This document shows positions 46,668 to 58,785 of a stretch of 64,000 bases of DNA, one piece after another. The stretch is from Desmodesmus armatus. Lineage: Eukaryota > Chlorophyta > Chlorophyceae > Sphaeropleales > Scenedesmaceae. Every line of letters begins with the position of its first letter. Within the stretch, counting starts at the first letter, position 1. The stretch is taken from assembly GCA_007449985.2 (NCBI GenBank), contig VIIQ02000132.1, positions 1-64,000 of the forward strand, read 5' to 3'. The notes under the pieces are model-generated. The model was not told where the DNA came from, did not search any database, and was given only the letters and a program-made list of their open reading frames with translations. A program made the translations under genes and the position numbers.

Positions 46668-48475
46668 GACAGCAACACACGCAAAGGCTGGTCGCGACTG
46701 AAGCGGGTGGTGGGTTGGTCTCCATTGGTGGTTTCACTCTAGGGCAACCCACCACCACGCCGTGACTGACAATTGCCTGCCCACCTAAAGCAGTGTTGCT
46801 GTGTCTGGGGGGGGGGGACCTTGGCCCCCAAAGGGCATAGTGCATGTGGCCCTGGGTGGGAGTGTGTCTGACAGCATCGTAGCGCCATAGGCCAGTCAAG
46901 CTGGCAACAGAAGTAGCAGCAGCAGCAGCAGCAGCAGCCACACACGCAAAAGCTCGTTGCGGCTGCAGCGGGTGGTGGCCCCTTCTAGCGAGTACGCATT
47001 AGGGTAACCATCACCACGCCGTGACTGAAAATGCCTGCCCTCCTGAAGCCTGTTGCTGTGTCCCCAAGGGGTCCCTGTGGCCCCCAAGGGACATAAAGCA
47101 CGTGGCCCTGGCTGGGAGTGTGTCTGGAGCAGCATCTTAGTGTGCCGTAGGTCAGTCAAGCTGGCAACAGAACTAGCAGCAGCAGCAGCAGCAGCCACAC
47201 ACGCAAAGGCTCGTTGCGGCTGCAGCGGGTGGTGGCCCCTTCTAGCGAGTACGCATTAGGGTAACCATCACCACGCCGTGACTGAAAATGCCTGCCCTCC
47301 TGAAGCCTGTTGCTGTGTCCCCAAGGGGTCCCTGTGGCCCCCAAGGGACATAAAGCACGTGGCCCTGGCTGGGAGTGTGTCTGGAGCAGCATCTTAGTGT
47401 GCCGTAGGTCAGTCAAGCTGGCAACAGAACTAGCAGCAGCAGCAGCAGCAGCCACACACGCAAAGGCTCGTTGCGGCTGCAGCGGGTGGTGGCCCCTTCT
47501 AGCGAGTACGCATTAGGGTAACCATCACCACGCCGTGACTGAAAATGCCTGCCCTCCTGAAGCCTGTTGCTGTGTCCCCAAGGGGTCCCTGTGGCCCCCA
47601 AGGGACATAAAGCACGTGGCCCTGGCTGGGAGTGTGTCTGGAGCAGCATCTTAGTGTGCCGTAGGTCAGTCAAGCTGGCAACAGAACTAGCAGCAGCAGC
47701 AGCAGCAGCCACACACGCAAAGGCTCGTTGCGGCTGCAGCGGGTGGTGGCCCCTTCTAGCGAGTACGCATTAGGGTAACCATCACCACGCCGTGACTGAA
47801 AATGCCTGCCCTCCTGAAGCCTGTTGCTGTGTCCCCAAGGGGTCCCTGTGGCCCCCAAGGGACATAAAGCACGTGGCCCTGGCTGGGAGTGTGTCTGGAG
47901 CAGCATCTTAGTGTGCCGTAGGTCAGTCAAGCTGGCAACAGAACTAGCAGCAGCAGCAGCAGCAGCCACACACGCAAAGGCTCGTTGCGGCTGCAGCGGG
48001 TGGTGGCCCCTTCTAGCGAGTACGCATTAGGGTAACCATCACCACGCCGTGACTGAAAATGCCTGCCCTCCTGAAGCCTGTTGCTGTGTCCCCAAGGGGT
48101 CCCTGTGGCCCCCAAGGGACATAAAGCACGTGGCCCTGGCTGGGAGTGTGTCTGGAGCAGCATCTTAGTGTGCCGTAGGTCAGTCAAGCTGGCAACAGAA
48201 CTAGCAGCAGCAGCAGCAGCAGCCACACACGCAAAGGCTCGTTGCGGCTGCAGCGGGTGGTGGCCCCTTCTAGCGAGTACGCATTAGGGTAACCATCACC
48301 ACGCCGTGACTGAAAATGCCTGCCCTCCTGAAGCCTGTTGCTGTGTCCTCAAGGGGTCCCTGTGGCCCCCAAGGGACATGAAGCACGTGGCCCTGGCTGG
48401 GAGTGTGTCTGGAGCAGCATCTTAGTGTGCTGTAGGTCAGTCAAGCTGGCAACAGAACTAGCAGCAAGATCAGCT
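46668..48475. repeat. 257-bp satellite array, seven units
   Basis: Units repeat every 257 bp (for example taggtcagtcaagctggcaa at 47147, 47404, 47661, 47918 and 48175). Four or five central units are essentially identical. The left-most (46668-46900) is clearly diverged, and the right-most carries several substitutions. Each unit contains a short CAG run and ccaaggggtccctgtggccc. The period is not a multiple of three, so the 68-aa and 99-aa ORFs in each unit are not a coding repeat. Confidence 0.95.
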
Positions 48476-49750
48476 CCATGCCAGTGTCATCACTACCACC
48501 ATTGCTGCATGTTAGCAGCACCTATGGTGCACTGCATCATCAATGTGGCACGCGCAATAGTAGCATGCACACATACTTGCCTGCAAGCTGCATGGGGGGC
48601 TGGCGCCCTGGTAGCAGTCCAATTCTGCTCCCCCCCGGTATGGGTGGACAATCATGCTTGACATGGCAACGCTAGGTTGGCACTCTCATGAGAGGTTTGC
48701 ACCATGCATACGCATATCGCTTTCCTCTGTGCTCTTCAAGCTGGGTTTCAAATCATGTGCAGCTTATCTTGCTTTGCACATCAACAGGCAGGTGGTGAGT
48801 CCTTGTATTTGGGCCATCAGCACTGCCATGAGGCTCCCACACAGAACGTGGTTTGCTGTATGTCATCTCATGATCGTCAGCTTCTCTGGTTGATGTCCCC
48901 TTAGGGTTTGACTGCCTCTCTAGTCTGTCTGCCGTCGGCGGCAGATGTCTTTTCAGTGACTGGCTGACATGAGCTTGTTGGCTGCATAGTGACATCAAAC
49001 GTGTACGGCCGTGTCTCTGTTGTTGCAGGGCTGGTCTCATATGGCGATGCAGGCGCAGGATAAGGTGCAGGTGCAGGGTGTGCCATATTGGAAGATGTCG
49101 CAGCAAGCGCACAACATGCCTAGGGCGATGCGCAATGCAGGGTGAGTGACACATATGGCACGGATACTAGGGCAGCACGGTACATGTTTCGTCTGTGCCG
49201 TGAGACATGCTGCTCAGCAGCTGCAGCTGCACTAGTCTACAGTACTCAGATCTGCACTCAGAGTACTAGTTGGACAGGGAGCGCCTGCTTGTGTGCGAGC
49301 AGGAAAAGGGCCCGCATGGCCAAACAACGGACCACATATCAACAACAAAGTTTCTCACTGTTCACATGATTTGGAAAGGGCTCCAACTAGGTTTCACCAC
49401 TGTGACCTGAACCCCAGCACCATGAACGACTCGTGCTGCCCTCTTAAGGTTCAAATTTATGCTGTTCTGGCCTGCTGACCGGTACGTTACAACAAACCTC
49501 TGGCACGTTGAGCAGTGTCTGGAACCGTACGACGACACAAAACAGCGACAGCTCGGGAGCTCGCCAGCTGATTTCACTGCTCCAGCGTCACCTACAACCA
49601 CGTTACCTACAACCACAACAATCTGGCCTGGAAGGACTGCCCATGCTGGACTCCCCCCATCTGCAGCCCTGGAGAGCTCCTTCCCATCACCCCTCACACA
49701 GCACCACAGCGACCGGTGGGCAGCACGCGCATGCCTGCAGCTGAAGAACT
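48476..49750. other. Unassigned, one possible plus-strand exon
   Basis: A stretch at about 49030-49141 lies between gttgcag and ggtgagtg and encodes GWSHMAMQAQDKVQVQGV and more in one frame. It could be an exon of an unidentified plus-strand gene or an upstream exon of the gene at 49751. Nothing else is supportable. Confidence 0.3.
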
Positions 49751-52700
49751 ATGAAGAAGCATAATCGAAAAGTGCCTTCCAGTGCCCAGTCCCTGCGCAG
49801 CAGCAACAGCAGCAGACAAGGCCAGCATGCATGCAGCAGCGCAGCACCCCTGGGCCCTGTCAGCAGCACTGCAGCTCCAGCAGCAGCAACAGACGCATAC
49901 TCTCCGAGCGCAATAGCTTTTCTGGAGGACGAATGCCAGATGGCCGACCTTGCTGCTGCTGCGCGGGGCAGCACTACCATCCCAGCTGCAAGGCTGCTAC
50001 ACCTGACAGCGCTGCTTTCGCCTGGTGTGATGGTGATCTACAACTTGACTGAGCAGTACATCAGCTCCCTGCCCAGCCAGGCCACCACCAAGGATGCTGC
50101 AGCTGCCCACCCCCAGCACACCAGCAGCAGCAGCACACGCTTCACACCTGATGAGCTGCGCTGTTGGTTGTCATGCATACCGGACGTCAGGGCAGATTTT
50201 CAGGAGCTGTATGCACTTGTAGGCAATCATGCAGACCCACAGTCAGACCCAAGAGATTTTCTGAAGGTCCTGGCAGGTGTTGTGAGGAAGCTGCTGGGGA
50301 ACCCCCAGACACTCCAGCACAGTTTGCAAAAGCCTCCCAGCCAGCGCCTGCAGCAGTTGTTACAGGGCACAGAGAAGGTGTGCAGATTAGGTGTGCATGT
50401 CCTGCAGTACCTGCAGCAGGCCCCACCCTCAGCACAACACACAGTGGCAGGCCCATCAGGGGCAGCTGCCATGCAGCACTTGGGCACAGCAGCACCCAGC
50501 AGCAAGCCGTCCATGCTCACCCTGAGCACTGCTGCAGGCGCCCTCACACCAGCAACCCGTGCAGGAGACGGGGCTGCAGCACACAGCAGGCTGTTTGGGC
50601 CAGACGCTGCTGCTGCAGGACAGGTGTTTGCTTACCCCAGCACAGTCCCTGAAGCAACAGGCAGTGCTGGAGGAGATGGTGCTGCAGGCTGCAGCAGCGC
50701 GCCAGCATCAGCCACTGATGCAGCTGCTGCAGGACAGATCTTTGCTGCGCCCAGCACTGCCCATGCAGCAACAGCCAGCGCGGCAGGACATGTGGCTGCC
50801 ACCCCAACTGCAGGACCTGCCATCTCCACACCCCAGGACAAGGTCACAGGTGGGTGCACTTTTGTTACTGCAGTGGCACCGAGTCAACACAGCCTGACAG
50901 TGGCACTGTTTGGGGTTGAGTGAACGGGCAGGGTGCTGGCTGTGACTGTCGTAGAAAGTCTGCAGATTGTTTGTTTGACTTTTGGATGAATCAAGTTTAC
51001 TTCCGGAGTGAGGTGAGTCACAAGGGCATGGATATTTCAATGTGTGGGGTCCACTGCCATGCTGCGCAGGCGCTGATTGGCCGCGTGTGTTGTTTGCCGG
51101 CTGTGCATTTTGCTCCCCTGCAGGCCCCTCTGGCTCTGGCCTCTCTGCTGCTGCTGAGTCTGCCAAGGGTGACCAGGGTGCTGACGCGCGCGGCTTGGCC
51201 CACAACTACAGGGAGCCCGCAGGCACCATCCAGCAGGACAACTGTGTGGACAAGGTCAAGGTTGCCACCAGCGCACTGCCCAACAGCACCGCCACACTGG
51301 CAGACCAGAACGCTGACGTGTGCGGCCTGGCCGGCGACGACAGGGGCCCCGCAGGAGCCATCCAGCAGGACAAGGCAACAGGTGGGTGATCTGATGGTGG
51401 GCAGTGGTGTGCTGTCACGAAATGCACCACATGTTGCATCATTGTTGTTGGTGCTGGATTGCTAGCGATGTGGACGCGTGCAAGGAGGCTTTTTCACGCA
51501 GCATGCGTTGTTTTGCGAGGGAGGCAGGATCAGAAGGGGCTTTCAAGCTTCTGGTGTATGTGTGGCATAACTTCCTAGCTAGCATGACATGCCAGCGGCA
51601 GCTGTTTGCACATGCATTTGTGAGCGCGGCTGTTGCGCTGAGCCCCTCAACAACATCATGAGTTGCCTAAGCTATGAGCGCCAACACGCCGAGTCGACTA
51701 GTCAGCTGACTAGTCAGCAAGCGTGCAGTGTGCAGCAGGTCACTGTGATCTCGCCAGGCTACCGTGGTTTCAACGTTTTACGGGTGATCCTGCTGCCCCT
51801 GTAGCACTCCTAACTGTGCCTCCTACCAAGTCTGAAGTTGCAAAATTGTTGTGTGCTGTGCCCTGCAGACGCTCTGCCCTCCAGCAGCTCTGAGTTTGGC
51901 TCCAGCGCCAAGGACGCTGCCACTGGCCTCAAGGACAAGGCCAAGGCAGCACTCAAGGACGCAACCAGCGCACTGCCCATCACCAGCGCCACTGTGGCTA
52001 AGCTGAAGGCTGACGTGCGTGGTGACGCCTACACCTACAGGGACCCCGCCATCTCCACACCCCAGGACAAGGGCACAGGTAGTCATCAAGCGTGCAGTGC
52101 AGCACGTTACTGTGATCTCGCCGAGCTACCGTGGTCTCAACGTTGCACGGGTGATCCTGCTGCCCCTGTAGCACTCTTAACTGTGCCTCCTAGCAAGTCT
52201 GAAGTTGCAGGATTGTTGTGTGCTGTGCCCTGCAGACGCTCTGTCCTCCAGCAGCTCTGACTTTGGCTCCAGCGCCCAGGACGCTGCCACTGGCATCAAG
52301 GGCAAGGCCACGGCAGCAATCAAGGACGCAACCAGCGCACTGCCCAACACCACCGCCACTGTGGCTGACCTGAACGCTGACGTGCGTGGTGCCGCATACA
52401 CCTCCAGGGACCCCGCCATCTCCACACTGCAGGACAAGGTCACAGGTAGGTGCACTTTGTACTGCAGTGGCACCGGGTCAACACAGCCTGGCAGTGGCAC
52501 TGTTTGAAGCTGAGTCAATGGGTAAGGTGCTGGCTTTGGCCGCCGTAGAAGTCTGCAGGTTGTGTGTTTGACTGTTTGATGAATCAAGTTGAGTTGCGAA
52601 GTGTGGTGAGTCACCAGGGCATGGATATGTCAATGCGTGAGGTCTACTGCCATGCTGCGCAGGCGCTGATTGGCCGCGTGTGTTGTTTGCCGGCTGTGCC

Positions 52701-55700
52701 TTTTGCACCCCTGCAGGCCCCTCTGGCTCTGGCCTCTCTGCTGCTGCTGAGTCTGCCAAGGGTGACCAGGGTGCTGACGTGCGCGGCCTGGCCCACAACT
52801 ACAGGGAGGCCGCAGGCGCCATCCAGCAGGACAACTGTGTGGACAAGGCCAAGGATGTCACCAGCGCACTTCCCAACTGCACCGCCACACTGGTAGACCA
52901 GAACGCTGACGTGCGCGGCCTGGCCGGCGACGACAGGGGCCCCGCAGGAGCCATCCAGCAGGACAAGGCAACAGGTGGGTGATCTGATGGTGGACAGTGG
53001 TGTGCTGTCACGACATGCACCGCATGTTGCATCATTTATGTTGGTGCTGGATGGCCAGCGTTGCAAAAACGCGTGCAAGGTGGCTATTGCACGCAGCATG
53101 CATTGTTTGGAAAAAGAGGCAGGACCAAAAGGGGCTTCCAAGCTACTGGTGTATGTGTAGCATAACTTCCTAGCTAGCATGACATGCCAGCGGCAGCTGT
53201 TTGCACATGCATTTCTGAGCGCGGCTGTTGCGCTGAGCCCCTCAACAACATCATGAGTTGCCTAAGCTATGAGCGCCAACACGCCGAGTCGACTAGTCAG
53301 CTGACTAGTCAGCAAGCGTGCAGTGTGCAGCACGTTACTGTGATCTCGCCGAGCTACCGTGGTCTCAATGTTTCATGGGTAACCCTGCTGCCCCTCAGGG
53401 TAGCACTATCAACTGCGCCTTTTATCAAGTCTGAAGTTGCAGGATTGTTGTGTGCTGTGCCCTGCAGACGCTCTGTCCTCGAGCAGCTCTGAGTTTGGCT
53501 CCAGCGCCAAGGACGCTGCCACTGGCCTCAAGGACAAGGCCAAGGCAGCAATCAAGGACGCAACCAGCGCTGTGCCCAACACCACCGCCACAGTGGCTGA
53601 CCTGAACGCTGATGTGCGCAATGAGGCCAGCGGCTACAGGGACCCCGCCATTGCCATGCCCCAGGACAAGGTGCAGGACAAGCTGGCAGGTGAGAAAGAG
53701 AAGCGTTGCTGTAGGGGCAGGGGCTGGGTGTAGTCCTGCATTGACTCTTGTGTGTGTTGCAAACGTCGACTTGTGTTGAGAGCCTGGCTCAAGTCATGGG
53801 TACAACCAACATGTGCCGGTGTGGGCTGTCTTTGGCAGCGCGTGTGTCACAGCCTGCTTGGCAGGTGCTTGGCAGTGCAGGATAGTGCCAGCGCAGGCAA
53901 TCAGGCACATGTGTCACCAGGATTGCCGTGTCTGCAACCGGTGGTGACCATGACCTGTACCTGCACATGCTGACTATGCATACATACGCTCTCAACCGTC
54001 AAGGCTTGACGTTGGATATCAATGTTGCTGCCTGTTGTCTGTCCCCTGCAGGCTCCAGCCTGAGCAGCCCTGACCTGTCGTCTGCCACTGAGGGCGCCCA
54101 GGATGCTGCTGATGACATCAAGGCCAAGGCCAAGAGTGCACTCAGCGGCATCAGCGCAACGCCTACCAGCATGGCTGCAGCGCACAGCAGGCTGTCTGGG
54201 CGGGACACTGCTGCAGCAGGACAGGCTTTTGCTGCCCCCAGCACAGTCCCTGCAGCAGCATTCAGTGCTGGAGGAGACGTTGCTGCAGGCTGCAGCAGCG
54301 CGCCAGCATCAGTCGCTGCTGCAGCTGCTGGAGGACACATGTTTGTTGCGCACAGCACTGCCCATGCAGCAACAGCCGGCGCGGCAGCACATGTGGCTGC
54401 GCGCTCCAGCAGCACCTCGATAGCAGAAGCTGCTGCATGGCAGGGGCCAGCACACCTCAGCGTCCACATAGCCACAGCAGCAGCAGCCGGGGTTGCAGAC
54501 GAGCCAAGCAGCACACCTGCAGCCACCGCAGCAGCTGCTGTCGCACCTGCTGCTGGCACTAGGGCAGTGCCGCATGACGGTGTAGACAGCAATCCCCTGC
54601 AGGACAGGCGCCTGGGGAGTGTGCTGCTCTGCAGTGACCATCCTGCAGCGGCAGGCGACACAACTGTTCATACAGCAGCAAGCTCACGCCCTGCCCTGCC
54701 CTCTGCGGCACAGCCGCAAGCAAGTGCAAGTGCAACGCAGCCCATCAGCAGCACAAGCACACCAGCGGTGGGTTCCCCAGGGCTGGAGCATGCAGGGCCA
54801 AGTAGGGATTGCGCAGGAGCATCCCATGCAGCAGGAGGCAGTGCTGCTGGTTCCCACGGCACCTCTGCAGCCGCAGACGCTACTGCAGGCAACTTGCATG
54901 GCGTGCCGTGCTGCCCCTGCGCAGCAGCTCCAGGTGCTGCAGGACAGCTAGCAGGAGAAGTGCTGGAAGAATCCAGCAGCTCCCGCGCAGCCACGGCAGG
55001 TGCTGCAGGACAGCCTGGCAGCAGTGCAGGTGCTACACAGCTTGGTGATGTACACTCTGCAGCCGTTGCTGCAACAGCTGCTGCTGCTCCTGCGCCTGGC
55101 CAGCAATCACGGCGCAGGCGGCTCAAGCAACACGCAGCAGTGCCAACAAGCAGCCAGCAGGGCAGCGCCCCAGCAGCTTCAGCACAACTGCCTGGACAGC
55201 TGAGCTGGGGCAACAGCGCCGACACCCAGCACCAGCACAGTGGGCCCGGGCCCGTGCGCAGCCTTAGCAGCACAGGGCAGATGCCTGCTGCAGTGCCAGC
55301 AGCGCACACCAGTATAACAATAGCTGAAACTGCAGACGGCAGCCTGCAGGACAGGCAGGGCAGCAGGGCAGCAGCAGCTAGCATGGCATCTGCAGCCGAG
55401 ACAGAATATGGGGCAGTAGGCACAGTCCTGCCGCGCAGTGCAGCACCCTCTGCAGCGGGCTCCAACCACGCTGCCGCTGGTACCAGCCTGGCACCTGCAG
55501 TGGTTCCTAATGCAAGCAGTGCTGCAGCTAGCTCGCGCAAGCGCAGGCGCTCTGAGACACATGTGGCAACGCAGGACGCTCAGCGCGGCAGCAGCAAGCA
55601 CCGCCGCGGGGAGTCGAGCAGGCTGCCTGGCAGTGCAGAGCATGTGGCAGCGGCAGTAACAATGGCACCACCACCAGCAGCAGCGAGGGCAGGACACAGC

Positions 55701-56788
55701 CCTTCTGCAGCAATCAACGCAGCAGGTGCTACTGCTGTTGCTGTGCCAAGCACTGTGACAAGCACTGCTGCGCCTGCGCCTGAGGCCCCTGTGCTGGCTC
55801 CTGCGGCAGACAGCGTGCAGCCCCCCATTGAGCAAGTCATGCAGCAGCAGCAGGCGGCAGCACAGCAAGTGCATAGAGACCCAGCAGGGGAAGCTCCCCA
55901 GCAGCAGCAGCCCACAGTGTCAGCAGCAGCAGCAGCGGCAGGCGAGCTCAGCACAAGCACTGCTGCAGTAGTCAGTGCAGGGCAATTGGAACCCACAACC
56001 GTCTCTGCAGCAGCAGACACGCATGTAGCAACAGGCACAGAGGCCAGCACAGCTGAACAGCCCGCCAGCCCCATCTGCTGCGCTAAGCCAAGCTGCAGCT
56101 GCGGCAGCTGCTCACATGGAAACTGCAAGGATTCCTGCAGCACCCCAGCCAGCGAGCCAGGCAGCACCCTCAGGTGCAAGCCAGGGTGCAGCTGCCGCAG
56201 TTATGCAGCCTGCAGCAGCTCCTACTGCAGACCGCATACCCCAAACGCCAAGCCGCAAGCGCAGCCGCGCTGCGGCACAGAATGAGCAGGAGGGCAATTC
56301 TAGAAGCATCCGCAGGCGGGTGGAGCTGGGCAGGCTGTCTGTCAGCCGCAGGGCGGCTGCTGAGGCTTTACATGACGGAACAGGGCCTGATGCTGCGCCG
56401 GCGGCTACAGCAGCAGCATCAGCAGCAGGCGGCTGCAGCTCTGCTGCTGTCAATGCAGCATCCCCAGCTGCTGTGCAAAGGACCTCAAGCAGCGCAGGCC
56501 AGCCATCCGCAGCAACCCCTGCTGCAACCAGCAGCAGCAGCCCGGCCGAAGTTCAGCAAAACCCTCTGACAGGGCCTGAAGGGGACACACCGGCAGCAGC
56601 AGCATCAGGAGGAAGGAACCTTGCTGCTGCCAGCACTGCAGCATCACCACCTGCCGGTGCAGGCCCCTCAAGCGCCGCTGCAGGCGGGCCTCCTGCAGGT
56701 TCCTCTGCTGCAGTCAGCGGAGGCAGCACCGCAGAGGCCCAGGCTCTGCCCTGCCCACTGGTGGAGGCTGCAGGCGATGCAGCAGACA

Positions 56789-56820
<32 letters not shown>

Positions 56821-58785
56821 GGAGAGCCCAGCCCTGCTGCCACCAGCCCCCCAGCACCCCCAGCTGGCATGTACACCCTGGGCGGTACTGGCAGTCCACC
56901 GGCGGTGATTTCTGCTGCAGTCAGCACAAGCGGCATGGCCCTCTCTGGGGCTCTGCCTAGCCTGCTGGCAGAGCTTGCCGGCATTCCAGGAGGCAGCTCT
57001 GCGGCTGCCAGCAATGCAGCCCCTGCAGCTGCTGTTGCCAGCTCAGCTGGTGAGCCAGGGCCACCTGCACAGGCTCCTGCTGCAGGCAGCGGGGCCAGCA
57101 CGGCGGCCCCTCAGGCTGTGCCCCATGCTGCACAGGCTGGCAGGCTGTCAGCAGCAGCAGCCATGGCAGCAGCAGAGGAAGACCGCGATGGTGTTGCCGT
57201 AGGCAGCGAGGCAGCTGCTGATGTGGAGATGCTGGATCCCACAGTCCAGCAGCTGCAGGGTACGGTGCAGTTGATGGAGCGGGAGAAGGCTCGGCTGCAG
57301 CAGCGGCTTGACAGAGCCTGGGTGTGGTCGGCTCATCTTGTGTCGACGGCAGTCAGGCTGCAGGACGAGCTCGCAGAAACTCAGCAGCGGCGAGCAGATG
57401 CCCTGGCGCCGGTTCCTGGCATAGCAGCACAGCTGCGCGCATCGATCGAGACCAACAGCCGTTTGCAGCAGCAGCTGGCAGAGGCCAAAGCTGCCACTGA
57501 TGCTGCCGCAGCAACTGCAGATGCAGCAGCCGTGGTGCATAGTGCCCAGGCTGCTGCCGCTGCTGCTGCAGCGGAGGAGCAGATGCAGGCACTGCAGCGG
57601 CAAATAATGTGCCAACAGCTGCTGATTGAGAAACTATACGCAAAGGCCAGTGCGATCGTTGCAGAGCAGGACCGCATAACAGCACTGCAGGCTGATCTGG
57701 CAGCTGGTATTGCAGCAAACGCCGTGGAGCAGCAGGCAGCTGGAAGGGCAGCAGCGGTGCGAGACCAAGCAGCAGCGCTGCTGGCTGAGCAGCACCAGGC
57801 AGCATTGGCAGCCAAAGATGCTGAGAGAGCCGCAGCTGTTGCTGATGCCCTGCAAGCCCGGGCAGCCACTCAGGCAATGCAGCAGAAGCTCTCTGAGCTG
57901 CAGGCATCTGCTGATGCTGAGAAGGCACTGCTGCAGCAGCAGCTGGCGGAGGCACGGGGGGAGTTTGGTGCCACTGACACCCTTGGGACTGGTCTGGCTG
58001 CCAATGGGGTTGCAGGACAGGAGGGCGGAGATGGAGGCACCCAGCAAGTGCTAACACACCACAGCAGCGAGGCCGTGCCTGCAGCAGCTGCAGACACTGG
58101 GCGTGCCATTGTGTTTACCCTGGATACCACTGGCTCTGGGGCCGGCAGCAAGGCAATGCCCAACAACCTGGAGGGCACACCAGGTGCAGTCCCGGTGGGC
58201 GAGCGGTCAGCCACCCTCTGCCGCTTGCTCGGCAGCAGTAGCTGGCATGTCCGGGTTGTCGGTCAGCAGCTGGCAGCAGCTGCAGGCGGTGCTGGGCAGG
58301 GCCCTGCCAGCACAAGCGGCCGCGCTGGTGCACACCCGTCTGCTGGGCCTGATGCTGCGCCGCATGCAGCGGCTAGCACGGCTGCAGTCAGCAGGAGGGC
58401 GCCTGCAGCAGCAGCAGCCACCACACCAGCATGGCCTGCAGGCCAGGCCTCCTCCTCTCAGGGCAGTCTGGAAGTCCAGCAAGCTTCTGCTGCAGCTTTG
58501 CTGCGCGCTGGCGCAGCAACAGCAATGGCGGCGGCAGCAGCAGCAGCTGCATCATGCCAGAGCGGCAGTGCTGTGCTTGCTGCCGGGCGCGGATCCATGC
58601 AGCAGCAGTCTGTGCCGCAGGAGGCGCTCTGCAGGAATGGGGCTGCGGCCGGCCACCAGGGGGAGCAGCGCAGGAAGGCTGCAGGCTCCTTGTCAGCAGC
58701 AGCAGCAGCAGCTGCGCGCAGCCTGGCAGCAGCATGTACTGCAGCAGCAGCAGAGGCAGGGGGCAGGGCAAGCAGAGACTGCTGA
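49751..58785 (+). CDS. Giant Ala-rich protein with tandem LEA-like exon modules and a coiled coil
   Basis: Seven exons: 49751-50849, 51124-51381 (A1), 51869-52078 (B1), 52236-52445 (B2), 52717-52974 (A2), 53468-53689 (B3) and 54052-58785, about 2,329 aa. All internal junctions are phase 1 and every internal exon is a multiple of three, so modules can be gained or lost without frame change. B modules carry amphipathic, lysine-spaced helices (AKDAATGLKDKAKAA) resembling LEA proteins. A and B share ATSALPN-TATxADxNADV and a QDKxTG end. Exon 1 has a folded-looking region (ELRCWLSCIPDVRADFQELYALV). The last exon has bipartite basic patches (SRKRRRSE, SRKRSRAA), Ala/Ser low complexity and a long coiled coil (about 57250-57960). 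A one-base frame change lies near 56060-56110. The function is unknown; a nuclear or stress-related structural role is only a guess. Confidence 0.6.
50850..53689 (+). repeat. About 1.6 kb segmental duplication carrying exon pairs A-B
   Basis: Exons A1 and A2 start 1,593 bp apart and B1 and B3 1,599 bp apart. The surrounding introns are near-identical: after exon 1 versus after B2 (274 and 271 bp), and A1-B1 versus A2-B3 (487 and 493 bp). B1 and B2 are a further duplication with a 367-bp period. The high intron identity indicates recent events. Confidence 0.85.
51696..51715. repeat. Perfect 20-bp palindrome (also at 53291-53310)
   Basis: gactagtcagctgactagtc is self-complementary and conserved in both duplicated introns. 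Confidence 0.95.

Noticed and set aside
47053..48287. Series of identical 68-aa and 99-aa ORFs
   Set aside because: They are forced by the 257-bp satellite; the period is not a multiple of three and the ORFs have no splice or start context.
46668..48475. Regularly spaced repeats resembling a CRISPR array
   Set aside because: The whole 257-bp unit is conserved, with no unique spacers, and the genome is eukaryotic.
54668..55540. Minus-strand 290-aa ORF
   Set aside because: Shadow of the Ala/Ser-rich last exon on the plus strand; GC-rich triplet repeats keep all frames open.
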